NCBI RefSeq assembly: GCF_003319185.1
Contig: NZ_QOHJ01000004.1
Location: forward strand, 124,001 to 188,000
From: Blastococcus sp. TF02A-30
GTDB lineage: Bacteria; Actinomycetota; Actinomycetes; Mycobacteriales; Geodermatophilaceae
Direction: 5' to 3'
Length of the DNA: 64,000 bases
Below, in pieces: positions 38,903 to 46,863 of the stretch (its first letter is position 1; every line of letters begins with the position of its first letter). A program made the position numbers and the translations under genes. Below the pieces are notes generated by a model that did not search any database, was not told the origin of the DNA, and was given only the letters and a program-made list of their open reading frames with translations.

Positions 38903-38921
38903 CAAGTCCCCCCTCGGACAC
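38903..38921 (+). repeat. attR core of the integrated element
   Basis: An identical copy of the 19-bp attL core (33501-33519). The preceding bases are GGACA rather than the tRNA T-arm sequence GGGTT, which marks the element/chromosome junction. Confidence 0.9.
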
Positions 38922-38966
38922 CACGAAGTGGTCGCGGAAGACGTCGCGGCCCACGTCAGGGACCGC

Positions 38967-39269
38967 TCACGGCGTCGTGGGGGTCCACGACGCCCGCGCG
39001 AGGTCAACGCGCACGTCCTCGCCGGGGTCCAGCAACGCAGTGGATTCCTCGAGGAACTGCGCGAGTGCCTCCTGGGCCGCGCCCCTGACCGGCCGCCCCA
39101 TCGCATCGACGACGCGCCACCACGGCACGTCGTGACCGCCGCTGCGCAGGACCTGCCCGACGGCGCGCGCCCCCGTCCCGGCCGCCTCCGCGACATCGCC
39201 GTAGGTCATCACGTGCCCGCTGGGAATCGAGGACACGATGCGCAGGACCCGCTCGGCCACGTCGTTCAC
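38967..39269 (-). CDS. Alkyltransferase-like protein (ATL, MGMT family without active-site Cys)
   Basis: A 100-residue MGMT C-terminal domain: VLRIVSSIPSGHVMTYGDVAEAAGTGARAVGQVLRSG. The MGMT active site PCHRV is replaced by PWWRVV, so it cannot accept alkyl groups; ATL proteins bind O6-alkylguanine and hand it to nucleotide excision repair. The GTG start overlaps the stop of the AlkD-like gene (GTGA), so the two alkylation-damage genes form one operon. Confidence 0.88.
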   Translation of the reverse strand: MNDVAERVLRIVSSIPSGHVMTYGDVAEAAGTGARAVGQVLRSGGHDVPWWRVVDAMGRPVRGAAQEALAQFLEESTALLDPGEDVRVDLARASWTPTTP

Positions 39270-40458
39270 GATGTCGCCCCCTGCTGCCGTCGTGGACCGG
39301 GTGTCCCCTGGAGCGCTCGTCGCTCTCGGCGGGCGTCGTCGTCACCGTCCTCGTCCGCGGGCGCCCTTCCCAGGACGAACTCCCGCGGTGGGGAGAGGAC
39401 CCCGTTCGCCTGCACGGTGACGGAGTGCGCCCCCGGGTAGTAGGTCCGGGTGGTGATGGGGCGGAAGGAGTGGGTCTTCGTGACGACGGTGCTGCCGCCG
39501 GCGGCGATGTGTCGTGACCCGAGCTTGAAGGTCTTCGCGCTCACCGACCCGTTGGCGCGTCGGAATCCGATGGAGTAGTCGATCGCCACGGTCGCGTCCG
39601 TCTCCCCGTCGTTCGTGACGACGGCCGTGAACGTGAGGTCCCCGCTCCAGGGAACGACATCCGCGGGGATGCGCGGTCGGCCTACGTGCAGCCTGTCCCC
39701 GGTGAACCCCACGAGCGCCAGCGCGGTGGGATCGGCCCGCTTGATCAGGGTCCTCAGGCCGTGCCGGAGCAGCCAGGGGGTGGTGGCGTCCGGGTCGCCG
39801 GCCCACGCGGCGGCGGCTTCCGTGACGACGGAGGGATCGACGCGACTGAGGTCGTTGAGGTGGTTGGCGACCGAGCGCCGCACGTACTCCGCCGGGTCGC
39901 GGTAGGTGGCGTCGAGGATGCTTCGTGTCGCCCGGGGATGGGCGAGCAGCCACGGCACCCGTCTGGCCCAGGGCAGGTACGCGCGGGACCCTTCGGTGGC
40001 CAGTCGCCGCACGTGCTCGCTGTCGTGCGCCGTCCAGGTCCGCATGATGCGCAGACCGCGCTCGGGTCGCGCGTTCAGCAGGTGGCGCACGGCGAACTCA
40101 CCCGTCAGCCCCACGGTGAGCCGGCCAGGAGTGCCATGGCGGCGTCGAAGTCCCGCGTCGACCCGCTGTCGAGTGCTCGTGCGGCGATGAACTCCGTGGT
40201 AGGCCAGATCATCCACCCGTCGAACCGCGGCTCCTCCAGCACGTCGAGCACCAGGCGCTCGGCGGCGGCGAACCCCGCCGGGACGTCGTCGAGGAGAGCA
40301 TCGCGGACGACGTCCACCCGCTGCCGGAGCCGGGCACCCCGCACCGCACCTTCCGCCCGGACCAGAGCGGCGAAGTCGCTGGTGGGCGCGACCGCTTCCA
40401 ACGCGGCCCGCAGCCGTGCGACGACGACCGGGCTGATCAGCTCGTCCATGGCTCCCAC
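39266..40458 (-). pseudogene. AlkD-like DNA alkylation repair protein, interrupted by a one-base frameshift
   Basis: Two frames make one protein of about 397 residues. The first (ATG 40458 to a stop near 40105) holds the N-terminal part including GWMIWPTTEFIAARALD. The second resumes with LTGEFAVRHLL and carries the HEAT-like repeats (EHVRRLATEGSRAYLPWARRVP, EYVRRSVANHLNDLSR), a beta domain (SFRPITTRTYYPGAHSVTV) and a charged tail. The total of 1193 bases is one short of a codon multiple, with the lesion near 40115-40128. A GTG just before the first stop could let the C-terminal part be made separately. Frameshift, sequencing error or a true split gene remain possible. Confidence 0.72.
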
Positions 40459-40506
40459 GGCAGTTCCTCTCCCTCCGACGACGTCCGGCGGTCGATGCTC
40501 GGCGGT

Positions 40507-41301
40507 CTAGATCGTCGGGACGGTGCCGCCGTCGATCACGTACTCCGCACCCACGATCGCCGACGCCTGGTCGGACACCAGGAAGGCCGCGAGTTCGGCG
40601 ATCTCCTCCGTTCTCGCGAAACGGCCGAGCGGTACTCCGCCGAGGGACTCGAGGATCTTCTCCTTCGCCCCCTCCCGGCTCAGGCCGTTCCCTTCGGCGA
40701 TGCGGTCCACGAACCGCTCGTAGGCCTCGGTCTCGATCCCACCAGGACTGATCGCGTTGACCCGCACGCCGTGCGGCGCGAGTTCGTTCGCCAGCCCCTT
40801 GCTGTAGGTGCGCAACGCGGCCTTGGCGGCCGCGTACGCGAGAGATGCGTCGTACTGCGGCAGCTGCCGCTGGATGGACGTGAAGTGGAGGACGACGCCG
40901 TACCCGGACCGGATCATCGCGGGCAGCAGCGCCCGATCGAGCCGCACGGCCCCCAGGAAGTTGAGGTTGAGCTCGATCATCCACTGCTCGTCCGTGATCT
41001 TGCGGAATCCTCCGGACGGCGTCGACGCGCCTCCCACGACGTGCACGAGGATGTCGACGCCCCCCGCCTCCTCGAGGCGCGAGGCGACGAGCGCTGTGCC
41101 CTCGGCAGTGGAGGTGTCGGACGCGATGAAGCGGTCCGGGAACTCGTACCCGTCGGGCATCGTCCGGGCCGTCACGTAGACGTCGGCGCCCAGATCGCGA
41201 AGCCGTTCGGCCACGGCCTTGCCCGATCCCTTCGACCCGCCGGTGACGAGCGCCCTCCGCCCGTCCAGCCGCCCGGGCTGCGCTCTCGTCCGTCCGCTCA
41301 T
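40507..41301 (-). CDS. Short-chain dehydrogenase/reductase (FabG-like)
   Basis: A 264-residue classical SDR: TGGSKGSGKAVA for NAD(P), a conserved Ser in FTSIQRQLP, the YAAAK catalytic pair, and PGGIETEAYERF. The C-terminal IVGAEYVIDGGTVPTI is typical of oxidoreductases annotated in catabolic clusters. The substrate is unknown. It is followed by the AlkD-like gene on the same strand with a 48-base gap and preceded by a terminator. Confidence 0.88.
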   Translation of the reverse strand: MSGRTRAQPGRLDGRRALVTGGSKGSGKAVAERLRDLGADVYVTARTMPDGYEFPDRFIASDTSTAEGTALVASRLEEAGGVDILVHVVGGASTPSGGFRKITDEQWMIELNLNFLGAVRLDRALLPAMIRSGYGVVLHFTSIQRQLPQYDASLAYAAAKAALRTYSKGLANELAPHGVRVNAISPGGIETEAYERFVDRIAEGNGLSREGAKEKILESLGGVPLGRFARTEEIAELAAFLVSDQASAIVGAEYVIDGGTVPTI

Positions 41302-41342
41302 GCACCGACCGTGCGGCCTCTCGGGACGGGAGTGTCAAGCAC

Positions 41343-41369
41343 GGGACCCTCCCCCTGGGGGAGGGTCCC
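41343..41369 (-). terminator. Hairpin between the SDR and the ABC transporter operon
   Basis: Perfect 13-nt arms (GGGACCCTCCCCC, 41343-41355 and 41357-41369) enclose one base. It lies after the ATPase stop of the upstream transporter operon and before the SDR gene. Confidence 0.6.
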
Positions 41370-41406
41370 GGCTCTCGGAGGGCCCGTCGTGTCCGGGCTG
41401 AGCCGG

Positions 41407-42207
41407 TCAGCCGGCGTGGACCCGTTCGGAGATCTGGCGCTCGAGGGCGTTGAAATCGGCCGCGTTCACGTCCCGGTCCTCCCCCAGCAGCACCGGGACG
41501 ACGTCGCTGATGTGCCCGGGCACCCCCTTGGCGGCGCCGCCGGTCATCACCACGACCCGATCGGCGAGGTACACCGCCTCCTCGATGGAGTGGGTCACGA
41601 AGACGACGGTGGTACCGGCCTCGCGGTAGAGCCGGCGCAGCTCGTGCTGCATCTGCGTCCTCGTGAGCGCGTCGAGGGCACCGAACGGCTCGTCCATCAG
41701 CAGCACCGCCGGGTCGTTGGCGAGCACCCGAGCGATGGCCACGCGCTGCTGCATACCGCCCGAGAGCTCTCCCGGGAACCGGTCGGCGAAGCGGGTCAGG
41801 CCCACGACCTCGATGAACGCATCGGCGATCTGCCCCGCCCTGCGGCGGGGCGTCCCCCGCTGCCGCAGCCCGAACCGGACGTTCTCGGCCACCGTCAGCC
41901 AGGGGAACAGCCCGTAGTCCTGGAACACCACCCCCCGGTCCGGGCCGGGGCCCGTGACGGGCCGGCCGCCCACCTCGACCCTCCCCCGGGTGGGCGCCTC
42001 GAAGCCGGCCAGGATCCGGAGCAGGGTGCTCTTCCCGCAGCCGCTCGCGCCGACGACGGCGACGAACTCCCCCGGCGCGATGTCGAGGGACACCCCGGCC
42101 ACCGCGTCCACTCCCCCGGCCCCGCCGTACCTCTTGCCGAGGTCGTCGACGAGCACCCGGCCACCCTCGGTGTGGCGGGTGAGACGGGACAGGTCGGGCG
42201 CGCTCAC
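41407..42207 (-). CDS. NMT1/nitrate-sulfonate-type ABC transporter ATPase
   Basis: A 266-residue ATPase: Walker [25 protein letters not shown], Walker [12 protein letters not shown] and the H-loop [10 protein letters not shown]. It is closest to SsuB/TauB-type ATPases that energise uptake of sulfonates, nitrate, pyrimidines or related small molecules. The GTG at 42207 overlaps the permease stop (GTGA), so it is the third gene of an overlapping operon. Confidence 0.9.
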   Translation of the reverse strand: MSAPDLSRLTRHTEGGRVLVDDLGKRYGGAGGVDAVAGVSLDIAPGEFVAVVGASGCGKSTLLRILAGFEAPTRGRVEVGGRPVTGPGPDRGVVFQDYGLFPWLTVAENVRFGLRQRGTPRRRAGQIADAFIEVVGLTRFADRFPGELSGGMQQRVAIARVLANDPAVLLMDEPFGALDALTRTQMQHELRRLYREAGTTVVFVTHSIEEAVYLADRVVVMTGGAAKGVPGHISDVVPVLLGEDRDVNAADFNALERQISERVHAG

Positions 42208-43034
42208 GTGGACCTCACCAGGGGACGACGACGGAAGATGCCCTTGAGGCCGTGTACCAGGATGCGGTCGGAGAGGAAGCCGGCGAGCCCGATCACGATC
42301 ATCCCCACGACGACGCGGTCGGTGCGGACCTGTTCGCGGGCCAGGGTGATCATGCTGCCCAGGCCCCACTCGATGCCGTTGCTCTCGCCGAGCACGAGGA
42401 TCACCCAGGCGAGGCCGAGGCCGATCCGCAGCCCGCTGACGATGCCGGGGGTCGACGCGGGGACGATCACCTTGAGCAGCACGTTGGCCCGCGAGGTGCC
42501 GAGCATCTGCGCCGCCTCGACCAACCGGGGCGGCACCTCCCGAACCGCCCCCACGGTGTTGAGCAGGATCGGGAAGAAGGCCGAGAGCGTGATCAGGAAG
42601 ATCGTCGCCTGGCTGCCGAACCCGATGATCAGCAGGACGAGGGGCACCCATGCGGTCGCCGGGATGGGGCGGAACAGGTTCACCGCAGGGTCGAACGCCG
42701 CGTGCACCAGCCGGTAGCGGCCCATCAGCACGCCCAACGGGATCGCCAGCGCCGCCGCCAGGCCGAAGCCGGCGAGCACGCGGCCGGTGCTGGCCCACAG
42801 GTGCTGCCACAGGGTGCCGCTGAACGCGTCGTCGAAGACCCCGCCGAACGCGAAGTCCCAGAGCAGGCGAGCGACCTCGACGGGCTCGGGCAGGAAGCCC
42901 ATCTTGATGTCGAAGACGAGCACCCACTGACCGCGCACCCCGAGGTGCCACAGGCCGACGATGCCGACCAGGACGCCGAAACCCAGTGCTGCCCGGCCCG
43001 CCGCGGCCGACCGGCCGCTGGTCGGGGACGTCAC
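42204..43034 (-). CDS. NMT1/SsuC-type ABC transporter permease
   Basis: A 276-residue permease with about six helices and the EAA loop EAAQMLGTSRANVLLKVIVPASTPGI. It belongs to the SsuC/TauC family. The GTG start overlaps the stop of the binding-protein gene. Order on the minus strand is binding protein, permease, ATPase. Confidence 0.9.
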   Translation of the reverse strand: MTSPTSGRSAAAGRAALGFGVLVGIVGLWHLGVRGQWVLVFDIKMGFLPEPVEVARLLWDFAFGGVFDDAFSGTLWQHLWASTGRVLAGFGLAAALAIPLGVLMGRYRLVHAAFDPAVNLFRPIPATAWVPLVLLIIGFGSQATIFLITLSAFFPILLNTVGAVREVPPRLVEAAQMLGTSRANVLLKVIVPASTPGIVSGLRIGLGLAWVILVLGESNGIEWGLGSMITLAREQVRTDRVVVGMIVIGLAGFLSDRILVHGLKGIFRRRPLVRST

Positions 43035-44038
43035 GACCCTGCGGGCTCGTCGCGCGACGCGAAGGACGCGTCCACGACGTCCTCGAGCGCCGGAGCCTGC
43101 GCGATCATGCCGAGGCGGGCCATCTGGGCGGCGAGGTTGCCGATCTGCTCCTCGTAGGTCGGCGAGAGGTCGGCGCGGAGCCAGAAGTTCTCCAGCGCGC
43201 TCTCGAGGACAGCCTGGTCGCCGCCGTACTCCTCGATCATCTCCGGGAGCCACTCGTCCTGGTTGTCGGCCATGTAGGCGGTGGTCGCGGCGTGGGTGTC
43301 CACCACGGCCTGCACGAGGTCGGGGTCCTCCTCGATCATCGCGCCGGTGGTGAGCAGGGCGATGTTGAGCCGGCCGATCTCGGTCGAGTACGGGTCGGCG
43401 ATCGCATGCCCGCCGGCGCCCAGCGCGAGGGACACGCCGATCTCGGGTGCGGCGAAGGCGTCGATCTGGCCGGTGCTGAACGCGTTGAAGAACTCCGGCG
43501 CGCTGAGGGACACCAGCTCCACGTCATCGACGTCCACGCCCTCGCGCTCGAGGATGAGCCGCAGGCCGACCAGCTGGGAGCTGGACTCGAGGTACCCCAT
43601 GCGCTTGCCGACCAGGTCCCGCACGGACTCGATGCCCGGGCCGCCGATGATGCCGCTGCCGCCGTCTGCGGCGGCGGCGACGATGCGCACGTCCCGGCCG
43701 GTGGCAGCGCCGGCGATCGACGCCGTGATGCTGCCGACCGCGAAGTCCACCGAGCCGCTGGCGAGCGCGTCGTTGAGCGCCGGCGCCGTCTCGAGCGCGA
43801 CCACCTCGAACTCGACATCGCCTTCGGCGTGCTCCGCGTACAGGTACGGCGCGTAGAAGTGCGGCTGGCCCCGCAAGGTGCCCACCGTGACGACCTGCGC
43901 TTCCCCGCTGCCGTCCCCGCTGGTGTCCGTGCTGGCGCCCGTCGACGTGCACGCCGCCGTCGCCGCCACCAGGGCGAGTGACGCGAGGGCGCTGACGGAT
44001 CGACGGAGAAGGGGCGAGGGCTGCGACGCATTTGGCAT
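43031..44038 (-). CDS. NMT1/ThiY-type ABC transporter substrate-binding lipoprotein
   Basis: A 335-residue lipoprotein with lipobox VAATAACTS and an NMT1/SsuA-like domain (FYAPYLYAEHAEGDVEFEVVAL, GSVDFAVGSITASIAGAATG, GKRMGYLESSSQLVGLRL). The ligand is not known. The divergent partner genes are amide hydrolases of the ureide cluster, so uptake of an amide or ureide is likely. Upstream (44054-44068) GGCGCA-TGT-TGCGCC could be an operator. Confidence 0.85.
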   Translation of the reverse strand: MPNASQPSPLLRRSVSALASLALVAATAACTSTGASTDTSGDGSGEAQVVTVGTLRGQPHFYAPYLYAEHAEGDVEFEVVALETAPALNDALASGSVDFAVGSITASIAGAATGRDVRIVAAAADGGSGIIGGPGIESVRDLVGKRMGYLESSSQLVGLRLILEREGVDVDDVELVSLSAPEFFNAFSTGQIDAFAAPEIGVSLALGAGGHAIADPYSTEIGRLNIALLTTGAMIEEDPDLVQAVVDTHAATTAYMADNQDEWLPEMIEEYGGDQAVLESALENFWLRADLSPTYEEQIGNLAAQMARLGMIAQAPALEDVVDASFASRDEPAGS

Positions 44039-44053
44039 GCGCCGATGTTCGGG

Positions 44054-44068
44054 GGCGCATGTTGCGCC
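44054..44068. promoter_or_regulatory. Possible operator (GGCGCA-TGT-TGCGCC)
   Basis: A 6-bp inverted repeat around three bases lies 16-30 bases before the start of the binding-protein gene, in the 195-base divergent region. No regulator can be assigned from the sequence. Confidence 0.3.
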
Positions 44069-44205
44069 GTTGTAGCCCGGACATTTCCCGACGGGGCATC
44101 ACGCACTTCGCCGGGTGTGCTCCTCGTCGCACACCGCCGCCGAGACGGCGTGCAACGGGACGGAGGTCACAGACGTGCCGGTCCGCCGCAGCGCGGAACA
44201 CGGCT

Positions 44206-44226
44206 GAAACCTCGGTTCCGTAGCTT
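44206..44226 (+). promoter_or_regulatory. Shared GAAACC palindrome with -10 (TAGCTT)
   Basis: GAAACCTCGGTTCC (44206-44219) is an imperfect palindrome. TAGCTT (44221-44226) begins exactly 15 bases after the first G of GAAAC and ends 7 bases before the GTG at 44234, so the message is probably leaderless. The same arrangement occurs before uraD and, in part, before the second transporter. Confidence 0.6.
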
Positions 44227-44233
44227 CCCGCCG

Positions 44234-45304
44234 GTGATCCCACCCGTGCTCCAGCCTGGGAGCGGCCCGATCCCCGCCGGTACGTACCTCCCCGCCACCC
44301 CGGACGCGGTGCTGTGGGGCCGGCTGCCCTGCGCGGCGGACTCCCCGCTGCTCACCGTCGCCGCCGGCTCCGAGGTCACCGTCGACACCGTGAGCCACGA
44401 GGGGATCCTGGAGGACCAGGGTCGCGACCCCGTGACCTGGTTCGGCCGGCACGGCGTCACCGAGGTGCTCGAGGACGCCGTCGCCCTGGCCAAGAGCGAC
44501 GACCCGCATCGCTTCGGCGTCGACGGGCCGCACGTCGTCACCCGGCCGATCGCCGTCGACGGGGCCCGCGTCGGCGACCTGCTGGCGATCACCCTCCTCG
44601 ACGCCACGCCACGGGTGCCGTACGGCGTCATCTCCAACCGGCACGGCCGCGGCGCGCTGCCCGGCGAGTACCCGGGCGAGGGCATGCCGCTGTTCAGCGC
44701 CTTCGCGGGCGTGGACGGCGACGGCACGCACGGTCTCCTCCCGCTCGTCGACGGCGGCGAGCGCACCGTGCGGTTCCCGCTGCGCCCCTTCCTGGGGATC
44801 ATGGGCGTGGCCGTCCCCGGCGCCCAGCGGCCGCACTCGGTGCCGCCGGGCCCGCACGGCGGCAACCTGGACATCTCCCTGCTGACGGCCGGGAGCACGC
44901 TGTACCTGCCGGTGCAGGTCGACGGCGCCCTCGCCTACGTCGGCGATCCGCACTTCGCGCAGGGCGACGGCGAGGTCAGCCTCACCGCCATGGAGGGCAG
45001 CCTGCGGGCCACGGTCCGGCTGGACGTGGTCGCCCGCGAGGAGGCGCTGCAGCGGTTCGGCGAGCTCGCCGGTCCGCTCGCCGAGACCACGGAGCTCCTC
45101 GTCCCCACGGGGTTGGACGAGGACCTCGACACCGCCGTGCAGAACTGCGTGCGCGCCGCGATCGCGCTCCTGCAGGCCCGGTTCGGGATGGACCGGCGGC
45201 TGGCCTACGCCTACCTCTCCGCTGCGACCGACTTCCGGATCAGCCAGGTGGTCGACGTCGTCAAGGGAGTGCACGCCACGATCCGGAAGGCGGACTTCGC
45301 GTGA
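44234..45304 (+). CDS. Acetamidase/formamidase (FmdA/AmdA) family protein
   Basis: A 356-residue member of the acetamidase/formamidase family: TVDTVSHEGILEDQGRDPVTWFGRHG, GDLLAITLLDATPRVPYGVISNRHG, RPFLGIMGVAVP, a metal-site-like PPGPHGGNLDIS, and VGDPHFAQGDGEVSLTAMEG. These are zinc-dependent hydrolases of small amides. Being first in the operon with the HpxZ-amidase fusion, it may act on oxamate or a similar amide from ureide breakdown; that is inference. Its stop overlaps the next GTG. Confidence 0.83.
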   Translation: MIPPVLQPGSGPIPAGTYLPATPDAVLWGRLPCAADSPLLTVAAGSEVTVDTVSHEGILEDQGRDPVTWFGRHGVTEVLEDAVALAKSDDPHRFGVDGPHVVTRPIAVDGARVGDLLAITLLDATPRVPYGVISNRHGRGALPGEYPGEGMPLFSAFAGVDGDGTHGLLPLVDGGERTVRFPLRPFLGIMGVAVPGAQRPHSVPPGPHGGNLDISLLTAGSTLYLPVQVDGALAYVGDPHFAQGDGEVSLTAMEGSLRATVRLDVVAREEALQRFGELAGPLAETTELLVPTGLDEDLDTAVQNCVRAAIALLQARFGMDRRLAYAYLSAATDFRISQVVDVVKGVHATIRKADFA

Positions 45305-46818
45305 GCCGCCCCGCCACGCCGCCCGGGCTGCTCGACGCGGTCGCCGCCTACGAGACCGCTCTGATGGCCGACGACGTCGCCGTCCTCGACCGGTTGTTCG
45401 CGCCGGGGCCGGCGACGCTGCGCGCCGACGCCGACGGCGTCCTGGTCGGGCACGACGAGATCGCCGCCTTCCGCGCCGGACGCGGCGGTGCGCCGCGGCG
45501 CACCATCGCGCAGCTCCACGTCCAGGTGGTCGACGCCGACCACGCCCTCGTCGTCGCGGTCACCGACCTGGCCCGCGGCGGCCGGGGGCTGCAGACGCAG
45601 CTCTGGGCGCGGTCCCCCGCGGTGGCCGAGCACGGGGGCTGGCAGGTCACCGCGGCCCACGTCTCGGTGCCGCCCCCGGCACTGGACACGCGGATCTGGC
45701 GAGTCGTCGGCGACCCGCTCGTCCCGCCCACGGGAGAGGGGCCGCTGACCGGGCAGAACGTCGCCGTCAAGGACCTGTACGCCGTCGCCGGGCACCCCGT
45801 CGGCGCCGGCAACCCGGCGTGGCTGGCCCAGGCCGCCCCGGAGCCGCAGCACGCCGCCGCCGTCGGCCGGTTGCTGGACGCGGGCGCCTCGGTGCGCGGC
45901 ATCGCGCGCACCGACGAGCTGGCCTACTCGCTGGCCGGCACCAACCCGCACTACGGCACGCCGCCGAACGCGCGGGCGGAGCACCGTGTCCCCGGAGGCT
46001 CCTCGAACGGCAGCGCCAGCGCGGTGGGCCTGGGCCACGCCTCCATCGGCCTGGGCACCGACACCGGCGGCTCCATCCGCGTGCCGGCCGCCTACCAGGG
46101 GCTCTTCGGCATCCGCACCACCCACGGCGCGGTCGACCGGACCGGCCTGGTGCCGCTGGCGCCGGACTTCGACGCGGTGGGCTGGGTGACCCGGTCCGCG
46201 GATCTGCTCCGGTCGGTCGGCGACGAGCTCCTCCCACCCGGCTCCCCCGGCGGCACCGACCGGCTGGTCCAGGTGCCGGACCTGCTCCGCCTGGCCGAGC
46301 CCGACGTGGCGCAGGCCCTGCGCGGGTGGCTGGCCGCGGCCGGCGCGACGGAGCTCGACGTGCGCCTCCCCGAGCTCGACGAGTGGCGCGCCGCCTTCCA
46401 GACGTGGCAGGCATTCCAGGCCTGGCAGGCGCACGGTGGTTGGCTCGACGGCCGGCTGGACGTGCTGGGCCCGGACGTGCGCTCGCGGTTCCGGCACGCG
46501 GCGGGGGTCGACGCCGACACGGCCGGCCGCGCGCGCGCGGTGCTGGACCGGGCCGCGGATCAGGTGCGCGACGTGGTCGGCGACCGGATCCTCGTGCTGC
46601 CGAGCGCCCCGTCGGTCGCGCCACCCACCGCCACCGGCAGCACCCTCGAGGACCGCACCGCCACCATGCGGCTGACCTGCCTCGCCGGGCTGGCGGGCCT
46701 GCCGGCGGTCAGCATCCCCACCACGACGGCCGCCGGGTTGCCGGCCGGGGTCTGCCTGGTCGCGGCGGCCGGCCGCGACCGGGACCTGCTCGCCCTCGCC
46801 GAGGACACGCAAACCTGA
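45301..46818 (+). CDS. Fused HpxZ/AtzH-like (DUF3225) and HpxY/AtzE-like amidase
   Basis: A 505-residue two-domain protein. Residues 1-125 are a DUF3225 NTF2-like domain (LLDAVAAYETALMADDVAVLDRLFAPGP, VGHDEIAAFRAGRG, TQLWARSPAVAEHGGWQVTAAHVS). Residues about 130-505 are an amidase-signature domain with Lys in GQNVAVKDLYAV and the Ser-cisSer centre PGGSSNGSASAVGLGHASIGLGTDTGGS. In Klebsiella the separate hpxZ (DUF3225) and hpxY (AtzE-like amidase) genes act in oxalurate use. A single fused form beside ureidoglycine aminotransferase genes suggests oxalurate hydrolysis. Confidence 0.85.
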   Translation: MSRPATPPGLLDAVAAYETALMADDVAVLDRLFAPGPATLRADADGVLVGHDEIAAFRAGRGGAPRRTIAQLHVQVVDADHALVVAVTDLARGGRGLQTQLWARSPAVAEHGGWQVTAAHVSVPPPALDTRIWRVVGDPLVPPTGEGPLTGQNVAVKDLYAVAGHPVGAGNPAWLAQAAPEPQHAAAVGRLLDAGASVRGIARTDELAYSLAGTNPHYGTPPNARAEHRVPGGSSNGSASAVGLGHASIGLGTDTGGSIRVPAAYQGLFGIRTTHGAVDRTGLVPLAPDFDAVGWVTRSADLLRSVGDELLPPGSPGGTDRLVQVPDLLRLAEPDVAQALRGWLAAAGATELDVRLPELDEWRAAFQTWQAFQAWQAHGGWLDGRLDVLGPDVRSRFRHAAGVDADTAGRARAVLDRAADQVRDVVGDRILVLPSAPSVAPPTATGSTLEDRTATMRLTCLAGLAGLPAVSIPTTTAAGLPAGVCLVAAAGRDRDLLALAEDTQT

Positions 46819-46836
46819 AACGGACGCAACGCGGCT

Positions 46837-46857
46837 GAAACCGCGGTTTCCTACGTT
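46837..46857 (+). promoter_or_regulatory. Shared GAAACC palindrome with -10 (TACGTT) before uraD
   Basis: GAAACCGCGGTTTC (46837-46850) is a perfect 14-bp palindrome and TACGTT (46852-46857) starts 15 bases after its first G. The GTG of uraD follows 6 bases later. A second CTGAAAC lies 20 bases upstream (46815). It probably drives the 11-kb urate operon, with the RpiR protein as candidate regulator. Confidence 0.65.
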
Positions 46858-46863
46858 CGGCCC

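Larger units (their letters stand above)
33501..38921 (+). mobile_element. Mini integrative element of AICE type in tRNA-Leu
   Basis: The element is bounded by identical 19-bp att sites and its unit length is 5402 bp. Genes in order: tandem AbrB-like protein, tyrosine integrase, a reverse-strand small gene, HUH replication initiator, small conserved protein, FtsK/TraB-like translocase, unknown cargo gene. Integrase, rolling-circle-type initiator and a single DNA translocase are the defining triad of actinomycete integrative and conjugative elements such as pSAM2. No Xis, Pra, Nudix or Spd spread genes are recognised, so it is near the minimum size for the class. Confidence 0.85.

Noticed and set aside
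33501-38921. Prophage or phage satellite
   Set aside because: There are no capsid, portal, terminase or lysis genes; Rep plus FtsK-like protein and tRNA site fit an AICE.
38860-39135. A real protein-coding gene crossing attR
   Set aside because: Only the first 14 codons before the core belong to the element; the rest is antisense to the conserved ATL gene and lacks protein-like composition. It is better read as a displaced 5' end.
40100-40140. Programmed frameshift in the AlkD-like gene
   Set aside because: No slippery sequence is seen; a one-base deletion explains the break. Separate translation from the overlapping GTG is possible but not supported by family lengths.
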